Assembly: GCF_000282335.1 (NCBI RefSeq)
Contig: NZ_AKJM01000033.1
Location: 1-36,852, forward strand
DNA: 36,852 nt
DNA from: Pseudomonas sp. GM48
GTDB lineage: Bacteria > Pseudomonadota > Gammaproteobacteria > Pseudomonadales > Pseudomonadaceae
Direction: 5' to 3'
Below the pieces are notes generated by a model, which made no database searches, was not told the DNA's origin, and was given only the letters and a program-made list of their open reading frames with translations. The translations under genes and the position numbers were made by a program. This document shows positions 17,312-26,862 of the stretch, in pieces (the first letter of the stretch is position 1; each line of letters opens with the position of its first letter).

Positions 17312-18337
17312 ATGCTAGTACTGGGATTAGAAACTTCCTGCGATGAAACCGGCGTCGCACTTTACGACAGTGAGCGCGGGCTGCTGGCCGACGCGCTGTT
17401 CAGTCAGATCGACCTGCACCGCGCCTATGGCGGCGTGGTGCCGGAGCTGGCCTCGCGCGATCACGTCAAACGCATGCTGCCCTTGATTCGTCAGGTGTTG
17501 GCCGAAGCCGACTGCGTGCCGACCGAGATCGATGCGATCGCCTACACCGCGGGCCCTGGCCTGGTGGGCGCGTTGCTGGTGGGGGCTTCCTGCGCTCAGG
17601 CGCTGGCCTTTGCCTGGGGTATTCCGGCCCTTGGCGTGCACCACATGGAAGGTCACTTGCTGGCACCGATGCTGGAGTCGCAACCGCCGGAATTTCCGTT
17701 CGTCGCTTTGTTGGTGTCGGGTGGTCATACGCAGCTGGTTCAGGTCGACGCAATTGGTCAATACACGCTCTTGGGCGAGACCCTGGATGACGCTGCCGGC
17801 GAAGCCTTCGACAAGACGGCCAAGATGATGGGCCTCAATTATCCGGGCGGACCGGAGATCGCTCGCCTTGCAGAGCAGGGCGTTGCAGGGCGTTTCGTCT
17901 TTCCGCGTCCGATGTGTGACCGCCCGGGCCTGGATTTCAGCTTCAGTGGCTTGAAAACCTTTGCGCTGAACACCTGGCAGCAGTGCGTCAGCGCCGGGGA
18001 CGACGGCGAGCAAGCCCAATGCGACATCGCGCTGGCGTTCCAGCAGGCCGTGGTGGAGACTTTGACCATCAAGTGCAAGCGTGCCCTTAAAGCCGCCGGC
18101 ATGAAGCGCCTGGTGATCGCCGGGGGCGTCAGTGCCAACAAGGCGTTGCGCACTTCTCTGGAGAAAATGCTCGGCGATATGAGGGGCGATGTGTTTTATG
18201 CCCGTCCGCAGTTCTGCACCGATAACGGCGCGATGATCGCGTTCGCCGGCTGTCAGCGCTTGCAGGCCGGTCAGCAGGAAAGCCTGGCGATCAGCGTGCA
18301 GGCACGCTGGCCGATGGAGCAATTGTCGGCGTTGTGA
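17312..18337 (+). CDS. tsaD: tRNA N6-adenosine threonylcarbamoyltransferase TsaD
   Basis: 341 residues, the usual length. [19 protein letters not shown] opens the ASKHA fold. The metal-binding pair His111 and His115 is in [12 protein letters not shown], and [11 protein letters not shown] and [11 protein letters not shown] are typical. It transfers threonylcarbamoyl to A37 of ANN-decoding tRNAs, together with TsaB and TsaE. It is divergent from rpsU and convergent with plsY (23-base gap with a small ATGAGC/GCTCAT hairpin around its stop codon). The old names gcp and ygjD refer to this gene. Confidence 0.98.
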   Translation: MLVLGLETSCDETGVALYDSERGLLADALFSQIDLHRAYGGVVPELASRDHVKRMLPLIRQVLAEADCVPTEIDAIAYTAGPGLVGALLVGASCAQALAFAWGIPALGVHHMEGHLLAPMLESQPPEFPFVALLVSGGHTQLVQVDAIGQYTLLGETLDDAAGEAFDKTAKMMGLNYPGGPEIARLAEQGVAGRFVFPRPMCDRPGLDFSFSGLKTFALNTWQQCVSAGDDGEQAQCDIALAFQQAVVETLTIKCKRALKAAGMKRLVIAGGVSANKALRTSLEKMLGDMRGDVFYARPQFCTDNGAMIAFAGCQRLQAGQQESLAISVQARWPMEQLSAL

Positions 18338-18360
18338 TGAGCGGCGCTCATGTCCGGCAA

Positions 18361-18930
18361 CTAGAAATGCCGTTCGCGCCCGGCAAACAGGTCGCGTAGA
18401 TTGCCGCGATGACGCCAGACGATCAGCCCGGTGAGCGTGCTCATGGGCAGCAGGGCGGCCGGTTCTTGCCAGGCCAGCAAAGGCAGGCTCAGCGGTGTGG
18501 CGATGAGGGCGGCCAGAGAGCTGGTGCGGGTCAGGTAGAACGTCAAGAGCCAGGCGCAGACCGCCAGAAGCGCAGCGGGCGGGTACAGTCCCAGCAGCAT
18601 GCCCGCAGCGGTGGCGACACCCTTGCCGCCGCGAAAGCGGAAGTACAATGGAAACAGATGGCCGATGACGGCATAGACGCCGATCCAGGCCTGTTCTTGC
18701 TGCGAGAGACCCGCAAGACGAGCAATCAGTACCGGCAGCAGGCCTTTGCAAAGGTCGCCGAGCAAGGTCAGGATGGCGAGTTTCTTGCCGGCCAGGCGCA
18801 ACATGTTGGTGGCGCCGGCATTGCCCGAGCCACTCATTCGCGGATCGGGGTTACCGGTCAGGCGGCTGAGCAAAATGGCGAAGGACAGAGAGCCGAGCAG
18901 GTAGGCGAGGATCGCCAATAACCAAAACAT
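18361..18930 (-). CDS. plsY: acyl-phosphate:glycerol-3-phosphate acyltransferase PlsY
   Basis: 189 residues with about five hydrophobic segments. The conserved cytoplasmic loops are visible: [11 protein letters not shown] (about residues 35-45) and [14 protein letters not shown] (about 97-110), which bind glycerol-3-phosphate and acyl phosphate. It makes lysophosphatidic acid, the first step of phospholipid synthesis, from acyl phosphate produced by PlsX. It is an inner-membrane protein. It is divergent from folB with 74 bases between starts. Confidence 0.97.
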   Translation of the reverse strand: MFWLLAILAYLLGSLSFAILLSRLTGNPDPRMSGSGNAGATNMLRLAGKKLAILTLLGDLCKGLLPVLIARLAGLSQQEQAWIGVYAVIGHLFPLYFRFRGGKGVATAAGMLLGLYPPAALLAVCAWLLTFYLTRTSSLAALIATPLSLPLLAWQEPAALLPMSTLTGLIVWRHRGNLRDLFAGRERHF

Positions 18931-19004
18931 GCTAACTATTCCGGGCGAGGAAGCCCTGATTCTAACGGCGCATTGCGCCCTTGTCGTGTAGCGGAGAGAA
19001 GTGC

Positions 19005-19361
19005 TTGGACAGAGTGTTTATCGAGGGCCTGGAAGTCGACACGGTGATTGGTGCCTACGACTGGGAACGAGGCATCCGACAGTGCTTGCGTCTTGATCTG
19101 AGCTTCGCCTGGGACAATCGCCCGGCTGCAGCCGGTGATGACCTGACCCTGGCGCTCGATTACGCCAGCGTTTCCTCGCGCATCCAGGCGTTTGCCGAGC
19201 AGGCGCAATTCCAGCTGGTTGAAACCTTTGCCGAGCGCCTGGTTGAAGTGCTGATGAGCGAATTCAAAATCACCTGGATGCGCCTGAAGCTGACCAAGCC
19301 CGGTGCCATCCCGGCTGCCATCGGTGGTGTGGGCGTGGAGATCGAGCGCGGATGTCGCTGA
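19005..19361 (+). CDS. folB: dihydroneopterin aldolase FolB
   Basis: 118 residues from a TTG start. The family begins [20 protein letters not shown], and here the codon before DRV is TTG, with GGAGAGAAG eight bases before, so TTG 19005 is the real start; an ATG-like extension from 18981 is not conserved. [16 protein letters not shown] is the substrate pocket segment and [12 protein letters not shown] carries the conserved lysine. It converts 7,8-dihydroneopterin to 6-hydroxymethyl-dihydropterin in folate synthesis. Its end overlaps folK by 10 bases. Confidence 0.95.
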   Translation: MDRVFIEGLEVDTVIGAYDWERGIRQCLRLDLSFAWDNRPAAAGDDLTLALDYASVSSRIQAFAEQAQFQLVETFAERLVEVLMSEFKITWMRLKLTKPGAIPAAIGGVGVEIERGCR

Positions 19362-19870
19362 CTCAGGTGTACCTCGGGCTCGGTAGCAATATCGAGCGTG
19401 AAACCCATTTGCAGGCGGGTCTCGATGCTTTGGCGGCGTTCCTTGTCGATATCCGCTGTTCGGCGGTATTCGAAAGCCAGCCAGTGGGCATCAAGAGCGG
19501 GCCGTTCTTCAATTTCGTGGTGTCGGCGTATACCGATCTGCCGCTGATGGAGCTCGATCGTCGGTTGAAGTTCATCGAGGCGGATAACGGTCGTTACGCG
19601 CCGGATCGACGAGGTTTGCCACTGGATATCGACGTGTTGTTGTTCGGCGATCTGGTGGGTAACTTTGATGGCCTGATCTTGCCGCGCGCAGAAATTCTGA
19701 AAAATGCGTTCGTTCTGTGGCCGTTGTCGTTGATAGCGCCGGATCGAGTACACCCGGGTGCGGGTAAAAGTTTCGCTACATTGTGGGCCGAATCGCAGAT
19801 CGATCAGGTGCTGGCGCCGGTGGCGTTTGAGTGGCGTGGCGAGCAATTGACGCCTTCAGATTTGCTGTGA
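19352..19870 (+). CDS. folK: FolK-like 2-amino-4-hydroxy-6-hydroxymethyldihydropteridine pyrophosphokinase
   Basis: 172 residues. VYLGLGSNIERE opens the HPPK fold, and GLPLDIDVLLFGD carries the two aspartates that bind magnesium. LILPRAEILKNAFVLWPLSLIAP matches the typical end (usually LPHPRMHERAFVLxPLxEIAP), but with several changes including loss of the HPR histidine. The PRxxDLDIL stretch is also altered (RRGLPLDIDVL). It may be the second, divergent HPPK of Pseudomonas, with the main folK elsewhere near panB; this is from memory. It should phosphorylate the FolB product. It is translationally coupled to folB. Confidence 0.85.
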   Translation: MSLTQVYLGLGSNIERETHLQAGLDALAAFLVDIRCSAVFESQPVGIKSGPFFNFVVSAYTDLPLMELDRRLKFIEADNGRYAPDRRGLPLDIDVLLFGDLVGNFDGLILPRAEILKNAFVLWPLSLIAPDRVHPGAGKSFATLWAESQIDQVLAPVAFEWRGEQLTPSDLL

Positions 19871-19882
19871 TCTGACCGACGC

Positions 19883-19947
19883 CTTCGCGAGCAAGCCCGC
19901 TCCCACAGGGTTAGCGTAAACCTGTGGGAGCGGGCTTGCTCGCGAAG
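19883..19947. repeat. REP inverted pair (REPIN), 27-bp arms
   Basis: Perfect 27-base inverted arms at 19883-19909 and 19921-19947 (CTTCGCGAGCAAGCCCGCTC and onward) are separated by 11 bases. The pair lies between the convergent folK and cca genes and would form a very stable hairpin in either transcript, possibly acting as a bidirectional terminator or RNA end protector. Confidence 0.92.
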
Positions 19948-19951
19948 CTTT

Positions 19952-21181
19952 TCAGGCAGACGCCGCTTCCTTGTAAGCCTTCAGCGCTTTTAGCCGCTCG
20001 CGCTTGATCGCCTCTCCAAGCTCCGGTCCCTTGAACCCCTTTTCCAGCAACGGCTGAACCGCCACGCTGCGAGCCGCGGTTGCCGCACCGCGCAGATAAT
20101 CCGCCTGTGGATAACTTCTTTCTTCCAGCCCTTTGCGCCCACGCGCATCCATCTCGCAGGCCGCAATGAACTCCTCGAACCGCTGTGGCCGGCGGTATAC
20201 GTCGAAGCTTTGCAGCAATTCCAGCAGCGTCGATGGCTTCAGCTCAAAGGCGCGATGGCCGTGGGTGTGATATTCGCCCACCAGCACTGCCAGTTCCTGG
20301 CAGTCTCTCGGTACCTTGAAGCGTTCATTGACCGCTTTGATCAACTTCAGGCCTTTGAACTCGTGGGCAATGTGTCGCGGCCACTCTTCCTCTGGCGTCA
20401 GGCCCTTGCCCACGTCGTGCAGCAGGCACGCCCAGCGCACGGTCAGTGGCTGTTTGTGTATGGCGGTTTGCTGCAACACGCCCAGGGTATGTGCGCCAGT
20501 ATCGATTTCCGGGTGATGGGCCGGTGGTTGCGGTACACCGAACAGCGCGTCGACCTCCGGCATCAACACCTTGAGTGCGCCGCATGCACGCAATACCTCA
20601 ACGAACACCTGTGGCTGATCTTCCATCAGGGCGCGGGAAATTTCCTTCCAGCTGCGCTCCGGGGTCAGAGCCTCAAGTTCGCCTGACTCGCTGAGTTGGC
20701 GCATCAGCTCCAGGGTTTCCGGGGCAACGGTAAAACCCAGCGCCGCGTAGCGCGCCGCGAAGCGGGCAACACGCAAGACCCTGAGCGGATCTTCGGCAAA
20801 TGCCGGGGAAACGTGGCGAAGCAGGCGCGCTTCGAGATCGCGCTGGCCGTGGTACGGATCGGTCAGGTTCTGCTGATCGTCTTCGGCCATGGCATTGATG
20901 GTCAGGTCGCGACGGATCAGGTCTTCTTCGAGGGTGACTTCAGGGCTGGCGTGAAACGTGAACCCGCCGTAACCGCGTCCGCTTTTGCGCTCGGTTCGGG
21001 CGAGGGCGTACTCCTCACCGCTTTTTGGATGAAGGAACACCGGGAAATCCGCGCCCACCGGGCGAAAGCCCTTGGCGAGCATTTCTTCGGTGGTGGCGCC
21101 GACCACAACCCAATCGATATCGGTGACCGGTTTGCCCAGCAAGCGATCACGTACCGCACCGCCGACTTTATAAATCCGCAT
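19952..21181 (-). CDS. cca: CCA tRNA nucleotidyltransferase with HD domain
   Basis: 409 residues. The class II nucleotidyltransferase head has [12 protein letters not shown] (5-16) and the catalytic DID (Asp21, Asp23), followed by the flexible and nucleotide-selecting segments. A C-terminal HD phosphohydrolase domain (LLHDVGKG) has the gammaproteobacterial long form. It adds or repairs the CCA end of tRNAs. The start ATG is preceded by CGGAGG-TTTTTT, a strong ribosome site, but this lies in the 3' arm and U-tract of the terminator-like hairpin behind spoVR. Translation from read-through RNA should therefore be blocked, and a separate promoter inside spoVR or the hairpin is likely. Confidence 0.97.
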   Translation of the reverse strand: MRIYKVGGAVRDRLLGKPVTDIDWVVVGATTEEMLAKGFRPVGADFPVFLHPKSGEEYALARTERKSGRGYGGFTFHASPEVTLEEDLIRRDLTINAMAEDDQQNLTDPYHGQRDLEARLLRHVSPAFAEDPLRVLRVARFAARYAALGFTVAPETLELMRQLSESGELEALTPERSWKEISRALMEDQPQVFVEVLRACGALKVLMPEVDALFGVPQPPAHHPEIDTGAHTLGVLQQTAIHKQPLTVRWACLLHDVGKGLTPEEEWPRHIAHEFKGLKLIKAVNERFKVPRDCQELAVLVGEYHTHGHRAFELKPSTLLELLQSFDVYRRPQRFEEFIAACEMDARGRKGLEERSYPQADYLRGAATAARSVAVQPLLEKGFKGPELGEAIKRERLKALKAYKEAASA

Positions 21182-21233
21182 AAAAAACCTCCGTTAGCTC
21201 GACAGGATAACCGTTGCGTCGAGCTTTCGGAGG
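21182..21233 (-). terminator. spoVR terminator fused to the cca ribosome binding site
   Basis: On the minus strand CCUCCG-AA-AGCUCGAC, a 14-base loop, GUCGAGCU-AA-CGGAGG is followed by UUUUUU and then the cca AUG. The outer 6-bp stem pairs the cca Shine-Dalgarno (CGGAGG) with CCUCCG; an AA/AA internal loop joins it to an 8-bp inner stem. Position and U-tract are those of an intrinsic terminator for prkA-yeaH-spoVR. There is no comparable T-tract in the other direction. Confidence 0.75.
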
Positions 21234-21244
21234 CACAAACCGGA

Positions 21245-22807
21245 TCAAAGATGGATGACGGCCAGGTCCAGCCGACCGTATTCGCCTTCGCTGTGTTCGC
21301 TTCTGGGCGGCACATGGTGGGTTTTCATCACCTGATCCCCTTGCAGGGTTTCCAGGTGAATATCGAAGCCCCAGAGGCGGTGCAGGTGTTTGAGCACTTC
21401 TTCGGTGGAGTCCCCCAGTGGTTTGCGGTCGTGTTGCTGGTGACGCAGGGTCAGGGAGCGGTCGCCACGCCGGTCGATGCTGTAGATCTGCACGTTGGGT
21501 TCGCGGTTGCCGAGGTTGTACTGCGCCGCCAGGGTTTCACGGATGATGCGGTAGCCGCCTTCGTCGTGAATGGCGGGTACCAGCAGGTCGTCCTTCTGGT
21601 CGTCATCGAGAATGCTGAACAGCTTCAGGTCGCGGATCACCTTGGGCGACAGATACTGCAGGATGAAACTCTCATCCTTGAAGCTGCTCATGGCGAACTT
21701 GATGGCCGCCAGCCAGTCGGTGCCCGCAATGTCCGGGAACCAGCGTCGGTCTTCTTCCGTCGGCTCTTCGCACATGCGCCGGATGTCGCGGTACATGGCA
21801 AAACCCAACGTATAAGGGTTGATGCCGCTGTAGTAAGGGCTGTCGAAACCAGGCTGGAATACCACGCTGGTGTGGGATGTCAGGAACTCCATCATGAAGC
21901 CGTCGGTGACCAGGCCTTCGTCGTACAGGTCGTTCATCAGGGTGTAGTGCCAGAACGTCGCCCAACCCTCGTTCATCACCTGGGTCTGGCGCTGTGGATA
22001 AAAATACTGGGCGATCTTGCGCACGATGCGCACGATTTCCCGCTGCCATGGCTCCAGCAGCGGTGCATGTTTTTCGATGAAGTACAGGATGTTTTCCTGA
22101 GGTTCGGCGGGGAAGCGTGCATTGTCCTTGTCGCTGAACTTGTCCGCGCCCTTGGGAATGGTTCGCCACAGATCATTGATCTGTTTCTGCAAATGCTCCT
22201 CCCGGTCCTTTTGCCGGCGACGTTCTTCTTCCGCAGAGATCGGATAGGGGCGTTTGTAGCGATCGACACCGTAGTTCATCAACGCATGGCAGGAGTCGAG
22301 CAGGTCCTCGACCGCGTCGATACCGTGGCGCTCTTCGCATTGCATGATGTACTGCTTGGCAAACACCAGGTAATCGATGATCGAACTGGCGTCGGTCCAG
22401 GTGCGGAACAGGTAATTGCCTTTGAAAAAGCTGTTGTGCCCATAGCAGGCATGGGCTACCACCAGCGCCTGCATGCAGATGGTGTTTTCTTCCATCAGGT
22501 AGGCGATGCACGGGTCGGAGTTGATCACAATCTCGTACGCCAGACCCATCTGGCCGCGAGTGTAGGATTTTTCAGTGCTGAGAAAATGCTTGCCGTAGGA
22601 CCAGTGGTGATAACCCAGCGGCATACCGACCGAGGCATAGGCGTCCATCATCTGCTCGGCGGTGATCACTTCGATCTGGTTGGGGTACGTGTCTAGGGCG
22701 TATCGAGCCGCCAGACGACTGATTTCTTTGTCGTACGCCTGGATCAGCTCGAACGTCCATTCGGAGCCGGTGGAAATGGGTTGGCGCTTCTGCTCTTTGG
22801 CGGTCAT
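21245..22807 (-). CDS. ycgB: SpoVR family protein (YcgB)
   Basis: 520 residues, typical for the SpoVR/YcgB family, with conserved stretches such as [29 protein letters not shown] and [15 protein letters not shown]. No enzymatic activity is established; the many conserved His, Glu and Tyr residues hint at a metal site. In E. coli YcgB works with YeaG and YeaH in prolonged nitrogen starvation and stationary phase. Here it is the third gene of that trio, with its ATG overlapping the end of yeaH by 4 bases. A terminator-like hairpin follows. It should be cytoplasmic. Confidence 0.95.
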   Translation of the reverse strand: MTAKEQKRQPISTGSEWTFELIQAYDKEISRLAARYALDTYPNQIEVITAEQMMDAYASVGMPLGYHHWSYGKHFLSTEKSYTRGQMGLAYEIVINSDPCIAYLMEENTICMQALVVAHACYGHNSFFKGNYLFRTWTDASSIIDYLVFAKQYIMQCEERHGIDAVEDLLDSCHALMNYGVDRYKRPYPISAEEERRRQKDREEHLQKQINDLWRTIPKGADKFSDKDNARFPAEPQENILYFIEKHAPLLEPWQREIVRIVRKIAQYFYPQRQTQVMNEGWATFWHYTLMNDLYDEGLVTDGFMMEFLTSHTSVVFQPGFDSPYYSGINPYTLGFAMYRDIRRMCEEPTEEDRRWFPDIAGTDWLAAIKFAMSSFKDESFILQYLSPKVIRDLKLFSILDDDQKDDLLVPAIHDEGGYRIIRETLAAQYNLGNREPNVQIYSIDRRGDRSLTLRHQQHDRKPLGDSTEEVLKHLHRLWGFDIHLETLQGDQVMKTHHVPPRSEHSEGEYGRLDLAVIHL

Positions 22808-24075
22808 GTCACTAACCTGCGCTGGAAGAGTTCACGGAAGACCGGATAGATATCCCCGGCCGAGACCAGTTGTTGCTGGGCAAACGTGTCGGAAAAGGCT
22901 TCGGCGATGCGCTCGTACTCGAACCACAGGGCCTGGTGCTCGCGCGGGGTGATCTCAACGTAAGTGTAGTACTGGACGAATGGCATGATCTGGTTGATCA
23001 GGATGTCGCGGCAGATCGGAGAGTCGTCGTTCCAGTTGTCACCGTCGGAAGCCTGGGCGGCGTAGATGTTCCACTCATTGCTTGGATAACGCTCGGCCAT
23101 GATCTCCTGCATCAGTTTCAAGGCGCTGGAGACGATGGTGCCGCCGGTTTCCCTGGAGTAGAAAAACTCCTCTTCATCCACTTCGCGGGCGCTGGTGTGA
23201 TGTCGGATGAACACGACGTCGATCTTTTCGTAGTTCCGCTTGAGAAACAGGTACAGCAGGATAAAGAAGCGTTTGGCGATGTCCTTGGTCGCCTGGGTCA
23301 TCGAACCGGACACGTCCATCAGGCAGAACATCACGGCTTTGGAGCTGGGGTTGGGTTGCTTGATAAGCAGGTTGTACTTGAGGTCGAACGTGTCGAGAAA
23401 CGGCACGCGGTGAATGCGCGCGCTGAGTTTTTCGATTTCTGCCTCGATTTTCTGAATATCGCCGAAGTTGTCTGGTTCTTCCTGCTTGAGTCGCAGAAGT
23501 TCTTCCTTGGCCTCGCGCAGTTTTGCCCGGCTGCTGCCGGACAGGGCGATTCGCCGGGCGTGGGCTGAACGCAGGGTCCGGATGATGTTGATCCGCGACG
23601 GGTTGCCCTCGTTGCTGATCCCGGCTCGAACAGTCTTGAAGGTGTCTGTGCCGGTCAGGTTGCGCTTGACCAGGTTTGGCAGTTCGAGGTCCTCGAACAT
23701 GAATTCGAGGAATTCTTCCTGGGTGATCTGAAAGACGAATTCGTCCATCCCTTCGCCGGAATTGCTGGCCTTGCCCGGACCCCGACCGCCACCACCTCCC
23801 GGTGGACGGGCGATATGTTCGCCGCTGGTGAATTCCTTGTTGCCCGGGTGCACGACCGTCTGCTTGCCGCCGCGGCCGTGATGAAGCACCGGCTCGTCGA
23901 TGTCGCGGCCGGGAATGCTGATTTGTTCGCCGTGTTCCATATCGGTAATGGAGCGCCGGCTGACCGCCTCTTCGACAGCCTTTTTGATGTGATCACGGTA
24001 GCGCCGCAGAAACCGCTGGCGGTTCACCGTGCTCTTGTTCTTGCCATTGAGACGTCGGTCGATCACATAGCTCAT
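22804..24075 (-). CDS. yeaH: YeaH/DUF444 family protein (VWA-like)
   Basis: 423 residues. The N-terminus is basic ([20 protein letters not shown]). A glycine-rich segment ([19 protein letters not shown]) is followed by a von Willebrand factor A-like domain with a MIDAS-type motif ([12 protein letters not shown], DxSxS). This is the DUF444 layout. It is thought to be the metal-dependent partner of the PrkA/YeaG kinase, in the same operon. It starts after AAGGAG, 204 bases behind prkA, and overlaps spoVR by 4 bases, so those two are translationally coupled. Biochemical role unknown. Confidence 0.95.
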   Translation of the reverse strand: MSYVIDRRLNGKNKSTVNRQRFLRRYRDHIKKAVEEAVSRRSITDMEHGEQISIPGRDIDEPVLHHGRGGKQTVVHPGNKEFTSGEHIARPPGGGGGRGPGKASNSGEGMDEFVFQITQEEFLEFMFEDLELPNLVKRNLTGTDTFKTVRAGISNEGNPSRINIIRTLRSAHARRIALSGSSRAKLREAKEELLRLKQEEPDNFGDIQKIEAEIEKLSARIHRVPFLDTFDLKYNLLIKQPNPSSKAVMFCLMDVSGSMTQATKDIAKRFFILLYLFLKRNYEKIDVVFIRHHTSAREVDEEEFFYSRETGGTIVSSALKLMQEIMAERYPSNEWNIYAAQASDGDNWNDDSPICRDILINQIMPFVQYYTYVEITPREHQALWFEYERIAEAFSDTFAQQQLVSAGDIYPVFRELFQRRLVT

Positions 24076-24207
24076 GACTGCTCCTTAGAAGCTGTCCTGA
24101 AAGGGGCGAGCGGTGATACAGCATCGAACCGAGAGCCGAGGGGTATTGAACGCTCCCCCAAGCGCTTTGGATGCTGCCTGAACTCGCTACCGACTTTCGA
24201 ACACCTT

Positions 24208-24249
24208 CCAGAGGCCTGTGTAACAGAAAAAGCGCACACAGGTCTCTGG
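24208..24249 (-). promoter_or_regulatory. intercistronic hairpin between prkA and yeaH
   Basis: Two 14-base arms (CCAGAGGCCTGTGT at 24208-24221 and ACACAGGTCTCTGG at 24236-24249) are complementary apart from one mismatch or wobble, with a 14-base loop. It lies 31 bases after the prkA stop. No U-tract follows on the minus strand, so it looks like an RNA-stability or processing element that could separate prkA from yeaH-spoVR levels. Confidence 0.6.
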
Positions 24250-24279
24250 CTGACGACAACCGGTCTGACCGGCAGCGGG

Positions 24280-26202
24280 TTATTGTGATTTTCTGACCCG
24301 CAGGTACCACTCGGACAGCAGTCGTACCTGTTTGTCGGTGTAGCCCCGCTCGACCATCCGTGTGACGAAGTCGTTGTGTTTTTGCTGGTCCTCCTTGCTG
24401 GCCTTGGCGTTGAAGCTGATGACCGGTAGCAGGTCCTCGGTGTTGGAGAACATTTTCTTCTCGATGACCACCCGCAGTTTTTCGTAACTGAGCCAGGTCG
24501 GGTTCTTGCCGTTGTTGTTGGCCCGGGCGCGCAGGACGAAGTTGACGATTTCGTTGCGGAAATCCTTCGGATTGCTGATGCCGGCCGGTTTTTCGATTTT
24601 CTCCAGCTCTTCGTTCAGGGCTACGCGATTGAGGATCTCGCCGGTTTCCGGGTCGCGGTATTCCTGGTCCTGGATCCAGAAGTCGGCGTACAGCACGTAA
24701 CGATCGAAGATGTTCTGGCCGTATTCGCTGTAGGACTCGAGGTAGGCGGTCTGGATCTCCTTGCCGATGAATTCGATATAGCGCGGTGCCAGGTATTCCT
24801 TGAGGAAGCGCAGATAGCGTTCGCGTGTCTCGGCCTGGAACTGTTCCTGTTCGATCTGTTGTTCCAGCACGTAGAGCAGATGCACCGGGTTGGCGGCAAT
24901 TTCGTGTGGATCGAAGTTGAACACTTTCGACAGGATCTTGAACGCAAACCGGGTGGAAAGGCCGTTCATGCCTTCATCGACACCGGCGTTGTCGCGGTAT
25001 TCCTGGATCGACTTGGCTTTCGGATCGGTGTCCTTGAGGTTCTCGCCGTCGTACACGCGCATCTTCGAGTAGATGTTGGAGTTTTCCGGCTCTTTGAGGC
25101 GCGAGAGCACGGTGAACTGGGCCAGCATCTTCAGGGTATCCGGTGCGCAATGCGCCTTGGCCAGCGAGCTGTTGAACAGCAGCTTGTCGTAGATCTTCAC
25201 TTCGTCACTGACCCGCAGGCAGTACGGCACTTTGACGATGTAGATCCGGTCGATGAAGGCTTCGTTGTTCTTGTTGTTGCGGAAGGTGTGCCACTCCGAT
25301 TCGTTGGAGTGCGCCAGCAGGATCCCGGTGAACGGAATCGCGCCGAGGCCTTCGGTACTGTTGTAGTTGCCTTCCTGGGTGGCGGTCAGCAGTGGGTGCA
25401 GCACCTTGATCGGTGCCTTGAACATTTCGACGAACTCCATCAGGCCCTGGTTGGACCGGCACAGTGCGCCCGAGTAGCTGTAGGCATCGGCGTCGTTCTG
25501 TGGGAATTCCTCCAGTTTGCGGATATCGACCTTGCCCACCAGCGCCGAGATGTCCTGGTTGTTTTCGTCGCCAGGTTCAGTCTTGGCCACGGCGATCTGG
25601 TTGAGGATCGACGGGTAGAGTTTGACCACGCGGAACTGACTGATGTCGCCACCGAACTCGGCCAGGCGCTTGGTCGCCCATGGCGACATGATGGTGTTGA
25701 GGTAGCGCCGTGGAATGCCGAAGTCTTCCTCGAGGATCGCTCCATCTTCAGTGGAGTTGAACAGACCCAGGGGCGACTCGAAAACCGGCGAGCCCTTGAT
25801 TGCATAGAAGGGCACTTTTTCCATCAGTTGCTTGAGCTTCTCGGCCAGGGACGACTTACCGCCACCGACAGGGCCGAGCAGGTAAAGGATCTGTTTCTTC
25901 TCTTCCAGGCCCTGAGCGGCATGGCGGAAATACGACACGATCTGGTCGATGCATTCTTCCATCCCGTGGAAGTCTTCAAAGGCCGGGTAGCGACGGATTA
26001 CCTTGTTGGAGAAGATGCGTGACAGTCTCGAGTTGGTCGAGGTGTCGAGCAGTTCCGGCTCGCCGATGGCCAATAGCAGACGCTCGGCAGCGGAAGCGTA
26101 GGCGCTGCGGTCTTTTTTGCACAGTTCCAGATACTCTTGCAGAGAGAGTTCTTCCTGGCGTGTGGACTCGAAGCGTTGTTGGAAGTGGCTAAAGATACTC
26201 AT
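24280..26202 (-). CDS. prkA: PrkA (YeaG) AAA+ serine protein kinase
   Basis: 640 residues, the normal length. An AAA+ domain has Walker A GPVGGGKSS (110-118) in LYLLGPVGGGKSSLAEKL, and a C-terminal PrkA kinase-like domain follows. The family self-phosphorylates; YeaG of E. coli acts in nitrogen starvation and stationary-phase survival. It is the first gene of prkA-yeaH-spoVR. A good ribosome site (GAGGTGA) precedes ATG, and a sigma-S-like -10 (CTATCCTTAA) lies about 180 bases upstream, which would fit stress control. The 297-base upstream region has no gene. Confidence 0.96.
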   Translation of the reverse strand: MSIFSHFQQRFESTRQEELSLQEYLELCKKDRSAYASAAERLLLAIGEPELLDTSTNSRLSRIFSNKVIRRYPAFEDFHGMEECIDQIVSYFRHAAQGLEEKKQILYLLGPVGGGKSSLAEKLKQLMEKVPFYAIKGSPVFESPLGLFNSTEDGAILEEDFGIPRRYLNTIMSPWATKRLAEFGGDISQFRVVKLYPSILNQIAVAKTEPGDENNQDISALVGKVDIRKLEEFPQNDADAYSYSGALCRSNQGLMEFVEMFKAPIKVLHPLLTATQEGNYNSTEGLGAIPFTGILLAHSNESEWHTFRNNKNNEAFIDRIYIVKVPYCLRVSDEVKIYDKLLFNSSLAKAHCAPDTLKMLAQFTVLSRLKEPENSNIYSKMRVYDGENLKDTDPKAKSIQEYRDNAGVDEGMNGLSTRFAFKILSKVFNFDPHEIAANPVHLLYVLEQQIEQEQFQAETRERYLRFLKEYLAPRYIEFIGKEIQTAYLESYSEYGQNIFDRYVLYADFWIQDQEYRDPETGEILNRVALNEELEKIEKPAGISNPKDFRNEIVNFVLRARANNNGKNPTWLSYEKLRVVIEKKMFSNTEDLLPVISFNAKASKEDQQKHNDFVTRMVERGYTDKQVRLLSEWYLRVRKSQ

Positions 26203-26382
26203 GACGTCACCTCGCTCGATACGTGGAGCCGACGCCGGATCACTCAGTCGATGCTGGCAGCAACCGAACAGGCGATTGCTGTTTACCCCCCAGAACTCTC
26301 CCGGGGCTGACTACCCCGAAAGCTACTCCCGATGACCCGTGCGCCGGTGTACCGGCTCTCCCCTGTTTTGGATGGCCTGGGC

Positions 26383-26392
26383 TTAAGGATAG
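26383..26392 (-). promoter_or_regulatory. candidate sigma-S type promoter of prkA operon
   Basis: On the minus strand CTATCCTTAA differs by one base from the sigma-S -10 core CTATACTTAA. It lies 181 bases before the prkA start, in the gene-free stretch 26203-26499. The implied leader has only small stems (GCCGGT/ACCGGC at 26343-26356). No clear -35 is seen. Control by sigma-S is known for the E. coli homologues. Confidence 0.4.
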
Positions 26393-26432
26393 TTGGGAAT
26401 TCGGGAGGTAAAGGCGAGATACGTAATTAGTT

Positions 26433-26455
26433 GTGGCAGACCGTTCGTCTGCCAC
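26433..26455. other. hairpin between glpE and prkA
   Basis: A perfect 9-bp stem GTGGCAGAC / GTCTGCCAC with a 5-base loop lies between the glpE stop and the candidate prkA promoter. It lacks an adjacent T-tract in either direction. It may end glpE transcripts weakly or be a protein site; a run of seven T (minus strand, just after the glpE stop) stands without a clear stem. Confidence 0.4.
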
Positions 26456-26499
26456 CGCGCCAGCCCGCGGGAGCCGGGGCTTGCAACGTTACAAAAAAA

Positions 26500-26829
26500 T
26501 TATTCGGAGGTGCCTTGCGCCGTTTCTGCAGGATACGTCGTACGCCACAACTCAAATCCGCCATCCATGCTGTAGACGTCGGAGAAGCCCTGGCTGATCA
26601 GGTAGGCGGCCGCGCCCTGGCTGGAATTGCCGTGATAGCAGACCACCACGGTGGGGGCATCGAGGTCGGCACCCTGGATGAAGGCGTGCAGGGAATGATT
26701 GTCCAGATGCTTCGAGCCTGCGATGTGCAGGGCGGCAAAAGTGGCCGGGTCGCGGACGTCGACCACCACGGCGCCTTGTTCGCGCAGGGCTTGGGCCTGT
26801 TCTGGGGGGATACGTTTGAATTCGCTCAT
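26500..26829 (-). CDS. glpE: thiosulfate sulfurtransferase GlpE (single-domain rhodanese)
   Basis: 109 residues, one rhodanese domain. [21 protein letters not shown] is the first signature, and [17 protein letters not shown] holds the active-site Cys64 in the loop CYHGNS. It moves sulfur from thiosulfate to cyanide or thiols in the cytoplasm. Length and sequence match GlpE. It is the last gene of the lptD-surA-pdxA-rsmA-apaG-apaH-glpE series, 33 bases after apaH with its own site AGGAG. Confidence 0.96.
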   Translation of the reverse strand: MSEFKRIPPEQAQALREQGAVVVDVRDPATFAALHIAGSKHLDNHSLHAFIQGADLDAPTVVVCYHGNSSQGAAAYLISQGFSDVYSMDGGFELWRTTYPAETAQGTSE

Positions 26830-26862
26830 GGCGGGCTCCTGTGGCTCGGCTGAATGGGCAGT

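Noticed and set aside
20696..22696. 666-residue plus-strand frame opposite cca and spoVR
   Set aside because: Shadow frame; spans two genes on the other strand and the terminator region between them, no ribosome site.
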